Source of the DNA: Himantopus leucocephalus
Taxonomy: Eukaryota > Chordata > Aves > Charadriiformes > Recurvirostridae
DNA length: 64,000 bases
Assembly: GCA_003993805.1 (NCBI GenBank)
Contig: RSEF01000005.1
Location: 22,237,429 to 22,301,428, forward strand
Reading direction: 5' to 3'
Part shown: positions 49,635 through 62,764 of the stretch, piece by piece
Position numbering within the stretch: position 1 is the stretch's first letter
Layout: each line of letters starts with the position of its first letter
The notes under the pieces: model-generated
The model's database searches: none
What the model was told of the DNA's origin: nothing
What the model saw: only the letters and a program-made list of their open reading frames with translations
Position numbers and translations under genes: made by a program

Positions 49635-50239
49635 GTAGAAGAAGATGAAGAATCCAAGAGGTGAAAGAAAAAGAGTATCATTAAATAATTAAGCAATGTG
49701 AAATAGTTTCTCATATTTTTCTTCTAAGTTCTTATTTAATTTTGAGAGCTTTGAGAGCTTCAAGGAGCAGGAGGACTCTGCAGCATAATAGTCTCTCATC
49801 CTTTATTTTTGTTTAGAGGAACACCTTGTATTTAGCTCTTTCTCACAGCACAACATAGGTTTTATAATATTGGGAATAATATCTTTAAGTTGTTTACCCC
49901 AAACACAGAAGTTTGGAGAATGGCTGTAGGAACTCAAGTACTACCATGCAAAAGCAGTTAAAGCTGGTATCTCTCAGGCATTTTATTCTAAGCACTGCAT
50001 TGTGTCTGAAGTAAATAAATTGTAGAGAATTACACTTAATGGAAGAACAGAGCTGTTAAATTTTTTAGAGCTGAATCTGTCTGGAATATGGTGGCAAAAG
50101 AGACAAACCTGCATCAACAAGCAGTGGGTTTTTGGAAGACTGTTAGCAGATTGTATGATTTCTGACACTAACAAGTTCACTTAGTATGTCAAACCTTTTC
50201 CTGTTACTCCAGAGAAGAAGCTGTGATCAGGAGGGATAT

Positions 50240-50340
50240 TTAAGGAATATTTATTTCAGTATTTATTTACTCCTTTATTTAAGGTGTTTATATATTTCTA
50301 TGTTTTTTATATTTATATATTTAAAGTATTATATTGATTT
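50240..50340 (+). repeat. TTTA/TATT-rich low-complexity tract
   Basis: Repeated tattta, atttat and tatata words with little G or C. Confidence 0.7.
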
Positions 50341-50375
50341 CACAAAAATTAAGCTTGTAAGCGCTTTTGAACATG

Positions 50376-50625
50376 GCCACCTAATATGTGGCCAGAAACA
50401 AGATGGTGCCGAAAGAACCCAGCAGTAGGAAAATAAAAAGTAAAACTTAGGTCATACAGGGGCCAGCTTACCCCTGTTAAGCAACAAGCTCACAGCATAG
50501 ACTTCAGTTGTGTACAGTTGAGGAGGAGTTCGAGGTTGGCTTCCAGAGAATAAAGGCATTCTTAATGGAATAAAGAATAAAGCTGGAAGAGCCCAACCAA
50601 TCTAGAATTTGTGTCCTGAGTTTCC
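50376..50625 (+). mobile_element. Possible degenerate LTR-like fragment
   Basis: The stretch is richer in G+C than its neighbours. It has two AATAAA words (near 50549 and 50566-50576) ahead of gctggaagagcccaacc and gtgtcctgag, which resembles the R/U5 layout of an LTR. No termini or target duplication could be fixed. This is a tentative call. Confidence 0.25.
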
Positions 50626-53600
50626 TTTGCTTGAAAGTTGAGGGTCAAGAGCAACTAAATAGGTTTCTTGATTTGTAAATAGAGGAACCAGCATAGAAGA
50701 CACATTTGATTAATGCAACAGAAGAAACTAACATGCTTTGCTTGTACAGAGACCCAAAAGCACTGAATAAAGATGTAGAAAAGAAAACATGTTTCAATAA
50801 CCAATCAAGGAAGAAAATTTGGGCCATATGGCTGATGCCAAACAACTATCTAAAATAGATGCACCAGCCTGTGCCTTTTTATCATCAGTGTACTTGTTCA
50901 GAATATTTATCACTCCTTTAGAGAATAACTGAAGACTTTTATTTGGATTTGTTTTGGGCCATGAGCTGTTTGTTTGGAATATAAAACATTTTTTATGGTA
51001 TTGAGATTAAAAAGATTTAGTGACATTTTTATCTGGGAGAAAGTCAACATCTAGACACTCCTGGAAGCTCTTGGGGGAGAGGAAGAGCTGTTGGACTAAG
51101 GACTAAAAAAACCAAACAACCCCAAGCCACAGAAAAGTATAGGAAAAAGTATACCTTGGAGTTAATACAGAGAGCTGCACAGACAAATCCTGATAATTTT
51201 GAGATCATCACCAATACAATCCTTAAAAATAAGAAAAAGAAACGGGGGTGACAAATTCATACTGAATTGAAAATAACCACGTGAAAAGATACTACTTTGC
51301 ACTGTGACTTGCAAAACAAGAGGTCAAGTTAAAAACCTTCAGGAAATAATTTAGGCTGTTGGCACAGATTGGCTAGTCATTTCCCAAATCAAAGCTCCAG
51401 TCCTAGGTGGTATGTTACTTTCATCATGACATGTTAGTTATTGGAGCCAACTAAAGAAAAAGGATCTTGAAGGTCATTGAGGGACTAAAAATATTAAAAA
51501 AAGGTACAGAAACATTTTATGAATAATAACACTAAAAATACTGGCTTGGCATGTTACAAACGCCAAAAAAAACAGCAGAAAAGCTATGCTGGTCTCACAT
51601 GAAAAAATTGTTCCCTGAAGCAAAGTAGGAATAGATTTGTTTGTGTCAACTACAAAACTTGGTACTCATTCTAGATCATTTTTCTTACTTCCCCAAGAGA
51701 CAGCAACTAGATAATACTATATACAGGGATTTGCTCAAATCTGGGGTTTTTGCAAGATGTTATGCACCTGATATTGGGAGCCATTTAGAGGCATATATAA
51801 CTCAGGAAGTTTTCAGTGAACTTTTCACCAATGGACTGGGACTAATATAAATGGCAATGAAAAGACAGAAGTCAGATTCCTTTAGGTACCTACAGAACAG
51901 AATCAATGAAACCTGGTTTATCATCCCTAGAACTGGAAATCTGTAATCTTAGAAACTCATTACTAAAATCTCAGGATTTTTGGAGGTAGACAACTCAGGA
52001 GGGACAAGACAAAAAATTCAGTATGAATTTAGTATGGAAGTCACTAATCAGCAACATACACACTAGATAAAAAGACCTAGTTCAGTAAACCAGAGGCTAC
52101 TGCAGACTGGAAGGCAGAATTACTGTATTTTTGCCTTGTTCTTGTGCACTTTCCTACCTGTTTACTGTTGGCTGCTTTCAGAGAAAAGACCATGGCTATA
52201 CAGTTCTTCGCTATACATTCTTTGTTCTATCTTGATACAGAATTTCCTATGCATTGGACAACAAAGATAACATAAAGTGATGGTGTTGCATGATATTTTC
52301 CCATTGTCTTTGGTGATTCTCTCTCTGGATAGACCCATAATGAAAAGGAGAAAGAGACAGGCTATCCAGTCTCTGGAGGCGAGGAGGAAACGTATACAAA
52401 GTTGGCTGTTTTGCTGAGAATTCCGTAATGAGGCAAGTGCCACAAAAAGCAATGGCACCCCAGGCTCAAAACATACGAGCATATTCTTCATATATATGAA
52501 GAATTTGTTTTACTGATTCCTGAAACAATAATACAAATATCTCAAGGGAGCAGCACAAATCTAAGCGGCAGCTGAAGGATAACTGGACGCCACTACCTAG
52601 TTTATTTAATAGGTTTACATAAATATTTGTTACCTAAGTTTTTTCTATTAAATATTAAGTTTTGACTGAGAAGGGAGAATGTGGTTAGGATATACGACAG
52701 ATGTGAAGTGGTGACTATTCACATTAAAGGGAGAATGCACTAAGAGGCATCCCCTTTTCAGCCCTTACAGCCACTGTATCCCCAGTGTCTTCTGGGTGCT
52801 AAGGAGCAAGCTGGGATCTCCCTGACCACACTATTGCTCACGGCTGTTGGTGTCTGCACTGCAGAAGGGCATTCTGAACACACTCAGGCAACACACCATC
52901 TCTGCAGACTGGCTAAGATGACTGTCAGTCACATGATACAGTCGCCAAGTCAAGCTGTGACACTCAAGTGGCTCTGACTGCAACAGCCCATGCAGACTGA
53001 TGCAGACTCTGTTGTAATTCAAAGTTTTTCTTTCCAGCCTCAGCCACCAGCAGTGCTTGAAACTTGTCCCTTGACCTCCAGGGGCAAGCAGAGATCCACC
53101 CACAGAAGATGTGGGGCAGAGGCAGAAGGGCACCTATTTCTATAATTGTGACAGCTCGGAATGTTTCCTCGGGGTTTCTGAAATAAACCTTGGCTTGGGC
53201 TCCTGCTGTGATCAAACTTGTTTCCTGCAGACAGCAACTTAATGTAAAACTAGCAAGAATAAAGTGAGGATTTTGACAAGGTGTCACCAGAAAGATTTTT
53301 CCAAACACACAGGGAGGCTGTTAGAGCTTTTTCAGTGTAATTCCTAATATGACAGGGACTAAAGCTGAACCCTTGGCCATTTATTTTAGATGTAAACATT
53401 CCTGGGTCACTGTGTTAAAACCACTCAAGGTGATTTTTAATGCAGAAGTCAAAGAAGGAATCAATGTAATTTAATTTGAACTCCCAGGTTGTAAAATTAA
53501 GCATCAGTTCTGAGAGGTGGACAGCATTGCACTGTCCTCTGACGAACACTGCAGATGTCACATTGTAGATGAGGCCATAATAAAGAAGTTGTAGCAATGA

Positions 53601-56207
53601 CTGGCTACTAGGTTTTCTTTTACAAAAAGCAGAATGTGTTATAAATACTCACCCTATTTTTCCAAGTAATTGGAGATGGATTTGTCATGTTGAAAACATA
53701 AAGTGATGTTGTAAACATCATTTTAATAAACCAGTACACACTTCACAAACTACTTTAGGATACCAGACTGGACTGACTTACAGCACATCAGGTACTTTGG
53801 ATCATAAATCCAATTTTGCAATCACCACTGTTTGGTATTCCTGTATTAGTATAGGTCTATGAAGTTTAGCTAGAAGTAAGAGACCTAGATATTTGAGTGG
53901 ATAGCATCACCATAGTGGTTATGTGATATACACATATATTCATCTTTTGCCTCTGGGCATAAACTCCAACTGTGTGATTTACCCTTTTTCATGGAACAGA
54001 TTTAATTTTTGCACTGCAGTTCCTATCTGATGATAATACCAGTTTCACGGGGACTTGTCCTCTGTTTAATGCAGTGAAGTCCTTCTTTTCTCACTGTCAT
54101 CCTCAGGAGACAGTGATATAACAACCATAGGCTTTCTGCTTTGCAGGAATTTGGGAAACAAGATGTAGTCTCTTTTTTTTCATCCTAGGACTTGGAGGTG
54201 GAACTTTTACTGCTCTCTTCCTCTTCTAGACACTGGTGCTTCTCTCTGGCTGCAATCATGAGCAAACCAGTATGTCATATGGAAGACAGAGTTGCAATTT
54301 TCATTGAGCTCATGCACTTTTAGGAATGCTGAAGAAATCGTACAAATATATCAATATATTTAATGCACTGACCTATTAAGAGTACAGCTGAAGATGAAAA
54401 AATTCTTCTAACACATATATGGAACAATTTCCAGATGGAAATCATCTTTTACTTAACAGGAGTAGAGACAGAAAAAAAAGGTAGTAAGGAGGCAATTCTG
54501 ATGGTAAGACAGTCGACCCAGGTAAAATACCTCATAGTTATAGAGAAATAAAATGAAAAATAATAGGCTCAGTAGTCTTCCAGCATATGATATTCTGTCT
54601 TCAAGTGAGACTAATGCTGAAAACATATGGGAGATTCCCAATTACAAATTCAGCGAACCCAACTTAAGTATCAAAATGACAAAGAAATAATGTAGTATTT
54701 GAGAGCCACTGAAGTCTTACTCCTGTGTGATGTTATGCGTAATGAACCATCTAAAAGTGAAGAAAGGATTAATGTTTTATAATAAAGTAATTGCAAAATG
54801 ATATAAAATCAAAAAGACAATTATGAAAGTCATCACCAATTAAATTCTGTTATAAGTCTTTTTTTGTGTGAAGGTCATCGTAGCTTCAAGGTACTTATTT
54901 TCTTTTTCATCATCTTTGCCACAATGAGAAGAAAAATAAGCAAAATGAGACTCAGCGTTTACTCAAAAATAGACCTGGGAGCTTCCGAGAGTGAATCAAT
55001 TCCCCAGAAACAGGATTTTCATGGAATTGTGAAACACGATATTCATGTAATCTCATTTATGACAAACTTCACTTTCATCCAAGTCAAAACCCTTGATTTT
55101 AGATTTGTTGTATGCATCCAGTCAGTGATGACACTGTTAAAATGGGTAAAAGATTCCATTGCATCTTCTTCAAATGTCTGCTTACTGTAGAAAATAGCAA
55201 AGATAGTTTGGAACTTAGAAAATTACAGATGCATTTACCCAAGACAAAGTTTGATATACCAGATTCCCACATTTTCCAATTGAGTTTACCCATAAATTTA
55301 TTATGCCACAGAGGCTAAACTGCTTTGTCTAAGAAATACATGCACACACATACACTTGGTTAGCCTCTCAGATTCAGTGTTGATTATTATTTGCCATTGA
55401 AATAATTGGTTTATAAAAGCAATAATGTCCCAAATGCATAAGCATGAAATCATATGTATTTACTGCAGAATTGACATCTGAACTAACTCAAGATTTTATT
55501 AATATGCTTAAAGGATCTGTTAGGCATAGATCCAGCCTTGGTAATACCATTCAGCAGTGCCGTTTTGACCGCAGCTTGAAACATTAAGAGTCTGCATGTA
55601 GTGTTACCAGTGATCTATCTCTGGACCTATCTCTGAACTCCATCACTGAGTCTGCATCATAGCGTCTGAGAGGTACTTGCTGTCTGTGACACCCTGCTCA
55701 GTTAAATGAATTGAAGCCAATGGTGAAGAATATTCCCTGTTCTTTTCAAGGCTGGATTATTACCTGGGAATTACAGATTGGGACTGTGGGATGCAGGCTG
55801 TTCTGATCCTGTTTGTTGAGGGACAAAACAAAACAGTTCCAAACCTGAGACAAGTATGTGTAGAGCATAAATATTACCCACGCTGAAATTTGTCATGCAG
55901 GATTCCCCTTATATTTGGTGTGGATTTCAACATTCTTTTTTATTTTTTAAGGTCTTTACTGAAGTAGCTTTATATTAATTGATTCATTTCCTTCTCTCAT
56001 TTGTTACCAGTAGACCATTCATAGGTAAATCTGTCACCTATTTATACAGCAGGTTGGAAGACATCATTTCCATTTCATAGGAAATTCCAACAGTTCTATT
56101 TTTTTCTCAGTGTCAGGACTAAAAGCCAACATTTCAAAAACATTTGTGGTAAAATTGAAATAATTCAAACATATCACTTCATTACTTTGTTGAAACATTT
56201 TAAGAGA

Positions 56208-56250
56208 AAATACAATTTAAGAAAATACATTTTAAGAGAAAGTACAATAC
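56208..56250 (+). repeat. Imperfect tandem repeat, about 16-bp unit
   Basis: Three variants of a ttttaagagaaaatacaa-like unit lie head to tail. Confidence 0.7.
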
Positions 56251-58783
56251 ATAATTTAACATAGTGCATTATATATATTATAAAATTAAGATAAATCTTC
56301 TAATATAATTTAAAAATCTAAAGGAATAATATCTAAACCATGAAGTTAAAATTAAGCTCTGTACATTACCGACAGAAATTTCTTAAAACTATTTTAGTGG
56401 TGTAAAACCAGAATGAAATCTGAAGAAATGATCTTCTACTTTCTCATTCAAAATATGACAAAATCTATTTGTTTCTAAAAACTTTTTGAATTTAATAAGA
56501 TGACATTTTCAGAGAAAACTAGCTTCCTTTTTTTAATCAGTTCTTATGTAATTTGAGACCCTTCAAAATCTGGAAATGTTTCTCTGCTGTTTAAAATGTT
56601 CCTCTTCTTGGCCCATGACTGTAATGAGCCAAAGTGTAGTTATAAGGATGGGTATAGTCCCAGCACTAATTAATGAGCCTTTGGCCTATACACCAGATGA
56701 TGCCCCAGGGCTGGTCACATACTGTGGACATATTTCCTTACAGCAGCTCACAAGTATAGGATATCCATATATGAGGCCTCAGAAGCCAGGCAGAAGGTAC
56801 CTCATACTAATGTGCAATGTGGCACACCTATTCAGCCTTCGCACCTTTCACCGATGTACCTGCAGCTGTATGTACACTGGTGCACATCTCTAAGTGTGAG
56901 CATATGCAAACAGTATAGGCAGATAACAAACTAGAAGAAACGAATCATTTTCTCAACCACAGATAACTATTTGGTCCTGTCAGCAGAGACTGTAACTGAA
57001 GGTAAACAACAGTTCTACTGAATATTCAATTTATCTTACAACATGTCAGTAAAAATAACAAAGATCTTTTTTGCTATAAATAATACTCCTTCAGAATTTC
57101 GTAACTTCAGCAATGCTGTCAGAAGTATGTAGCGCAAAATGCCCTGTAATATCAGTACTTCATATGTCACATTGACACCCTCCACAGCTTTTTCTTTAGG
57201 CTTCAATGGTTAGAGCGAAGATGGGCAAAGTGGCATGAACTAGCTGGAGTGCTTTACTGCCAGGTCTCATTCTGGATGAGCTTGTTCAGGGACAGCCTGA
57301 ATCTCTGTCTCTGTGACGTAACATTGCACAGTAGCTAACCCTCATCTCTTGCTGTTGTGAGTACTGGAGGGAACAAAATAATTCATACGCAATTTTGAAA
57401 AAGTTATTTTGGAGCAACTTTTTATTAGCAACAAATCACGGGTCTCTGGAGCAAAAGGGCTCATGTCTGCTAAACAGATTCCAAATAGCCACATTAGAAT
57501 GTGTGAGAAATAGGATTTTCATGTTCATACCTTTCTCACCCCATCCTTGAATGATAGCAATAGGATGACCAAGGCACAATTCCTTTGTGCATTTACATTC
57601 CTAATACTGTAGAGTATTGTAACATATCTCTCTAGCAATACAGGCTACTGAAACCACATCAAATTTGTCCTCTGCTCAGTTAAATTGCTTACTATAAAAT
57701 ACTGAATTGAGTTCAAGGTCATGGCTTACCCTAAAAGTATTCAATTGTCTGGGCCTGGCATATCTGAAGTTTGAGCAGGAATGACAGCTTGGACCTTGAA
57801 CACTTTTCAGTGACAGGAAAGTTCATATGTACAGATGGAACTGTTTTAGAAATCAGTGTAAAGCTGCTATTGAGCTCTCCCAGGAGCAAATGACCATCAC
57901 AAATCTTACTGTTTCCAGCCCAAATGCAAGGTTTAATTCTTTGATTTGTCTTCTCTAATCTTCTCTAACACATATATTAAAGAAAAGTAATGCACCATTC
58001 AAAATAAGACATCCCAGGCTTTCTTCTACAGGAGGGCAAGGGGACAAGTTACATATTATAAATGGCAATTTATTGCCTAATGTTCCTAATTTTTAGTGAA
58101 AGTGATATCTAAGGCCACTTCTAGGGCAGCTGAACCACATGAACTTCCCCACCCTTCTCAGGCCCCTTGGGGGTACTCTTGGGTTAGACAGAAAGAGGTA
58201 GAAGGCTCAAGACAAAATACAAGTGTGAAAAAATGCTTCAGTTAGGCAGAAAGGTAGATTGTCAACAGAGCACTCCCGCATGCTCTGTAAGTGCACACAG
58301 CAGCAGCAGCCGTTTGCTCTGTGCTTAAAAGCAGCAGCTCTTCTGACAACATAAATTCCATTAAAGAATTTCAGTTATTTAAAAGGTGATTAGATTGTAG
58401 TATTTTATTCTAGTTTTATTACAATGTTTTTTCCTAAGGGATCCTAAAAAGTTGTTACTGTTTCTCATAAAACACTTTTACTCCTAATAATCAATATCGA
58501 TTTTACTATATCACATTATTGCTTAGATTTATTTTCTTGTTTTGTGTAGGATTTAGGTATTAATATCATTTAAAAGAAATGAGAGAGAGTGCTTTGCTTC
58601 AAAATTTCACATTAAAAATAATTAGCTTTTCATCTCATTTCCAGATAATACAGAAGCATTTACACTGAACGAGAGCTTTATATTTAATATATTTCTTCTG
58701 GTCTTCTGAGTTAGAGAGTTTAAATAAATAAGGGGATAACAGGGCCTTTCTTTCAGCACCATACACATAACAGCAAAGCTTCC

Positions 58784-58816
58784 TCTCACCTCAGTGGGAA
58801 TCTAGCTGAGGTGAGA
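58784..58816. repeat. Inverted repeat, 11-bp perfect arms, 11-nt loop
   Basis: tctcacctcag (58784-58794) is the exact reverse complement of ctgaggtgaga (58806-58816). The arms contain CACCT/AGGTG E-box-type (ZEB/Snail-like) sequences in inverted orientation, so paired repressor sites are as plausible as an RNA stem. Confidence 0.6.
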
Positions 58817-61087
58817 ATTAGGCCTCTCACAAATTTGAGGGGATACACAGTTCATTTCCAGGGTGTTATCAAGCGTTAATCTAAACCAGTTACACAATTC
58901 AGGCAATAAAGCTTTGACCAAAACAATGTTCTTTGTGAGAACCCTTATGCATTCCATCCCATATAATTAAGAAACTTGTTTTTCTTTGTTGAGCCGAAAT
59001 GTTTGTTAACTCAGTTCTGACCCATAGCTCCCACTTACATTTATCTGCCCCAGACAGTTTCTGCCACAGTCTGCACAAAAAGACCCCATGGAGCAGAGCC
59101 TCCTCCAGAGTACTTTGTAGGGTCTTCTGTTCTGTGCTCTGCAGGGATATATTTTACATATCAGAAAGGTGATGGCAAATAAAGAGAAGCATTTTTCAAA
59201 AAGAAATTCGGCCTTTTACTTTCCGTGTATTCTGGGGCAAGTAATTTTTCCACAGAAGCAGATTTCTTTTTAAAACAAGAATTAAAGGAAATTTAGGGCC
59301 CTATCCTCTGCAACTAGCTGATCTGATCCATATTTACTGCAGAGACATCAGAAGGACTAGGACTGAAAGAAGCAGAGATTTATTTCTCTGTCTTTGAAGA
59401 AGTGGTGTGTGCTTCAGTGTGACTTGTCTTTGTGATTTTTTTAAAGCTATATACTAGCACAAAATGAACTTACTTCCATATTGTGAATGGGTAGGTACGC
59501 CAGGCCAAAAGCCAGTGTTGCAATTCAACCCACTTTACACCCTTATTTTATAAATTATCTGAAAAACATCTCCAAAATAAACAATTTATAATGATGTCAG
59601 ATTTATACAATACCTTCAGATGGATTTCCAATGAACTTTCAAACCATACATCCAGAAATTACTTTAACAAGTATTAGAAAACAGCTATTTCAAGTGTGCT
59701 ATATGGACAATATTAAATGGTATGAAGAATACTAGATATCAAGTTAAGACAATGAATGCAAAATAGTACTAAGTACTTTTATACTGCATAAAACAATGGG
59801 GTCTAGTTCTGAGGTGAGGCCCCTAAGGCACTCTTACAGTCATAATAGATAGCAACAATGTTATAACATCCTCTTTCAGAATGATAAGAGCGAAAATGTA
59901 TAAGGATTTTCTCTTCATGAAATTATATGATAGATTTTACAAGAATTCCCTTTTTAATCACATATCAAAGTATATAGTAAAGGTAGTACATAAAAGAAGC
60001 AGGCTGATGCTCTTGAAACACTCCTGACTATAGGCGAAAATGTTAATGAAGCACCAAAGTGCTTGGAAACATGATCTTCCAGGTCATTTCCAATCTAAGC
60101 ACTAACAGGCCTGATCATTATTTGCAGAGAACTCAAGTACATATTGCATGTCTTCCTGGTTCTTTTGTCAGGGGAGAGAAGGTTATATTATCACAAAGAC
60201 TTCAGTAATTAAGCAGAAATGAAATCAGAATCCTTTCAGCCTGTTCGTAGTCTGAATCTTGCAGAGACAGAAGGACCTTATCCAATTTTTTTTCAGTATG
60301 GTATAAATATATCCACTCACTTCACTGAGGCTTAGATAATGTCTAAAGTAGGTGGGAGTAGGTTGTACTTATCTCGAGTAGAATTTGCTTTATGACAGCA
60401 AATTATCTGCTCAGAATAGACTTCCAAACCACAAATGAACATCACATGCCAATTTGCCATAGATGTTTCACATAAATTCCCATATATTCTAGGGGAAGGC
60501 ACGACCAAGGAAGTATCATAAGGGAATCATAACTCAACATAGATTATACTCTCGGCAGCTTTGCAGCCAAGCTTTGCTCTGGGATTTTGGGGTGTTTTTT
60601 CCAGGGGACACAATAGAATAGAAGTTATGCTTGCAGTTCTTTGTAGATGATCCTTAATACAAAAGGTCTCTTAACTGTCTGAATCACCACTTTACCCTAT
60701 TCTCACTATAGTTTAAGGGCCGAAATTTTTTATCTTTCCCTTGTAAGTCATTACAAAGTCAGTGGAAAGCATATAGAAATTACCAAAACAAAACTCCAGT
60801 ACTTTAGCAAACAAGAGGACAGGATATTTATTCTATCGATACAAAGCCAAACAGGCCAAATTACTGCTTAGAACTATGGCTTAAAATAACCTGTTTTATT
60901 TCCAACTGGAGGACTTAACTGCCTACAACCCCGCTATTCCTCTCTATAAGTTGCTTTTGGTACTTATTAACAATTTATTAATTGCTAAGGAATTATGCAA
61001 AAATGGGCCTCTAACACAGAATTTGACCTCCTTAAAATACTATTCTGTACAGTCCCCTTATAATTATCAGCCACATAATTAAGTTCC

Positions 61088-61115
61088 AGCTATCTAGCTA
61101 ATCTAGCTAGCTAGT
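61088..61115. repeat. CTAG/AGCT-rich palindromic run
   Basis: Overlapping agct, ctag and tagcta words (agctatctagctaatctagctagctag) make a self-complementary stretch. Confidence 0.7.
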
Positions 61116-62136
61116 TTCTAATGTGACAGCATCTCAGGAAAAAGAATGGAACCAATCTGCAGTAAGTTTATCTTCTGATTACCCGTTAGACTGTGGGTCT
61201 GCAGCATAATCACTTGTCTTTTCAACTCTAACCTGACTGTAGCAAGTGTTGGCACTTCATCTATGTTCTGTAATGTTCCAACCACGCTATTGATTTGTAA
61301 TAAGTAATAGTTGCAAGAGCACACCTCATGGTACTGCTACAGGCCCTAATTGATAGCACACTTTTTACCAGGCCTGTATGTTTCCACTTTCTATGGTTTG
61401 TGTGGGTCATCACATAGTTCCCAGCATCATCAGTGCCTTTCATAAATCATCCTTTGAAATTATCTGTCAGTCACATTGCAGCTAATGAAGATAGTCCAGC
61501 ACTAAAAAAAAGGGAATATATCTACTGAAAAAATGTCACCGAGCAGTAGAAAGAAACCTTTATTCATCCCTCCAAGGAGAACTGTTCTTATCTACAGAGG
61601 ACCCAGGACATTCAACAATAGCTCCAGTATAGTAGTGCCTCAAATCTATCTTTCTTTTCTTGTACTTTGCTTTTTACCTGACTTGGTACTTTCTAAAATA
61701 CTAGTCTTTTTTAGTTTAGGCTGTAGTAGTGGTAAAACAAGCAGGGAATGTAATAATGGCACTAACAAGATCCCCAGTCGGTCTGATGTTTTGCTCAATC
61801 TGCTACAACCTACAGTTCTACAAGTTAGTAAAGGAACAGAACTCAAATATGAGACCTATCCCCTGTTCCAACAAGGGCAAAATTGTTTTTCTAGGGTTGT
61901 ATATCCTCTATGTTTCTAAACATAGAATCCCTATACTTGGGCCCGGTACATAAATTGAGGTATTTTTTGTCCTCCAAAGGCCACCATAACACCCATTGAC
62001 ATAAAGGGATATTTACTGTATAGAAAATGAGCCCTTTTCTAAGGTGCTTGTATATGAAGTTAGAAACCTCAATGTAGATACCATTTTGGGTCTAATAACT
62101 AATTGATCTAATTACTTATTGCATCAGAACTTTCAT

Positions 62137-62183
62137 TTTTTTCTTTTTTTTTTGGGGGGGGGGGGNNNNNNNGGGGGGGGGGG
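62137..62183. repeat. Poly(T) then poly(G) tract with a 7-N gap
   Basis: A T-rich run (62137-62153) is followed by 12 G (62154-62165), seven Ns (62166-62172) and 11 more G (62173-62183). The N run appears to be an unresolved part of one long G homopolymer. At 23 or more G the tract could form G-quadruplexes and is hard to sequence. Confidence 0.9.
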
Positions 62184-62764
62184 AATGTTATATTTCTAAT
62201 TTAATCATGAATTCTGCTGTTACTTTTGCTATATCCACACATTCACCAAATCACTAATCCATGTGAATTCCAGCTCCCACATCTGTTCAGAACCATTTGC
62301 CTTCTGAATATTACATTTTGTAGGTTTTGGTGAAACTCATGACTAATGGAAGGCAACGGCACAAGACCGGGGAGAAATATTTGGCTGATAATTTGCTTAT
62401 AAATTCATAATGCTTTTGGGATGCATGAAAATTTTTGCTAGTGAAATGCAATTTGTCTGAATGGTGAATCTAACCCAATGAATAGCAGCTGAGCAAACTT
62501 GTCACATTTATCTTGGACAATGTTTGTGATTCATCCTGCCTGTCTAGGCACTATGAAGACACTGAAATAAACAATTTATTTTTTTTCTATTTGGACAATG
62601 CAAATCTTTCCCCAGAGGTGGTGAAAACTTCCCACAGCTTTTGCAAGCTGAAAAGTGTTTGACCCAGATGGATGAACTGGAAGGCTGGAAACATTGTTCC
62701 TTCTTGCTTTTGTGTTGATACAGTGGTGGGGCTCTGACTCCTACATGTCAAGGTAAAAACACAT
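62184..62764. other. Single-copy non-coding DNA before the CR1 element
   Basis: No gene or transposon was recognised. A T-run lies near 62579-62587. Confidence 0.55.

Larger units (their letters stand above)
49635..56207. other. Single-copy non-coding DNA
   Basis: No exon or RNA gene was recognised. AT-rich TTTA-type simple DNA lies at 50240-50340, followed by a possible LTR-like piece (separate entry). Small ORFs such as 54864-55190 and 52162-52491 carry no recognisable features. Confidence 0.55.
56251..62136. other. Single-copy AT-rich non-coding DNA
   Basis: No exon, RNA gene or assignable transposon was recognised. A short CAG-rich run lies near 58300 and a hairpin at 58784-58816. An AT-rich stretch with an ATCGAT core (Onecut-type) lies near 58495, and a CTAG-rich palindromic run at 61088-61115. 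The 128-codon ORF at 61533-61919 shows no family features. Confidence 0.55.

Noticed and set aside
61533..61919. 128-codon plus-strand ORF
   Set aside because: No family features. It overlaps opposite-strand and other-frame ORFs of similar size, as in random sequence.
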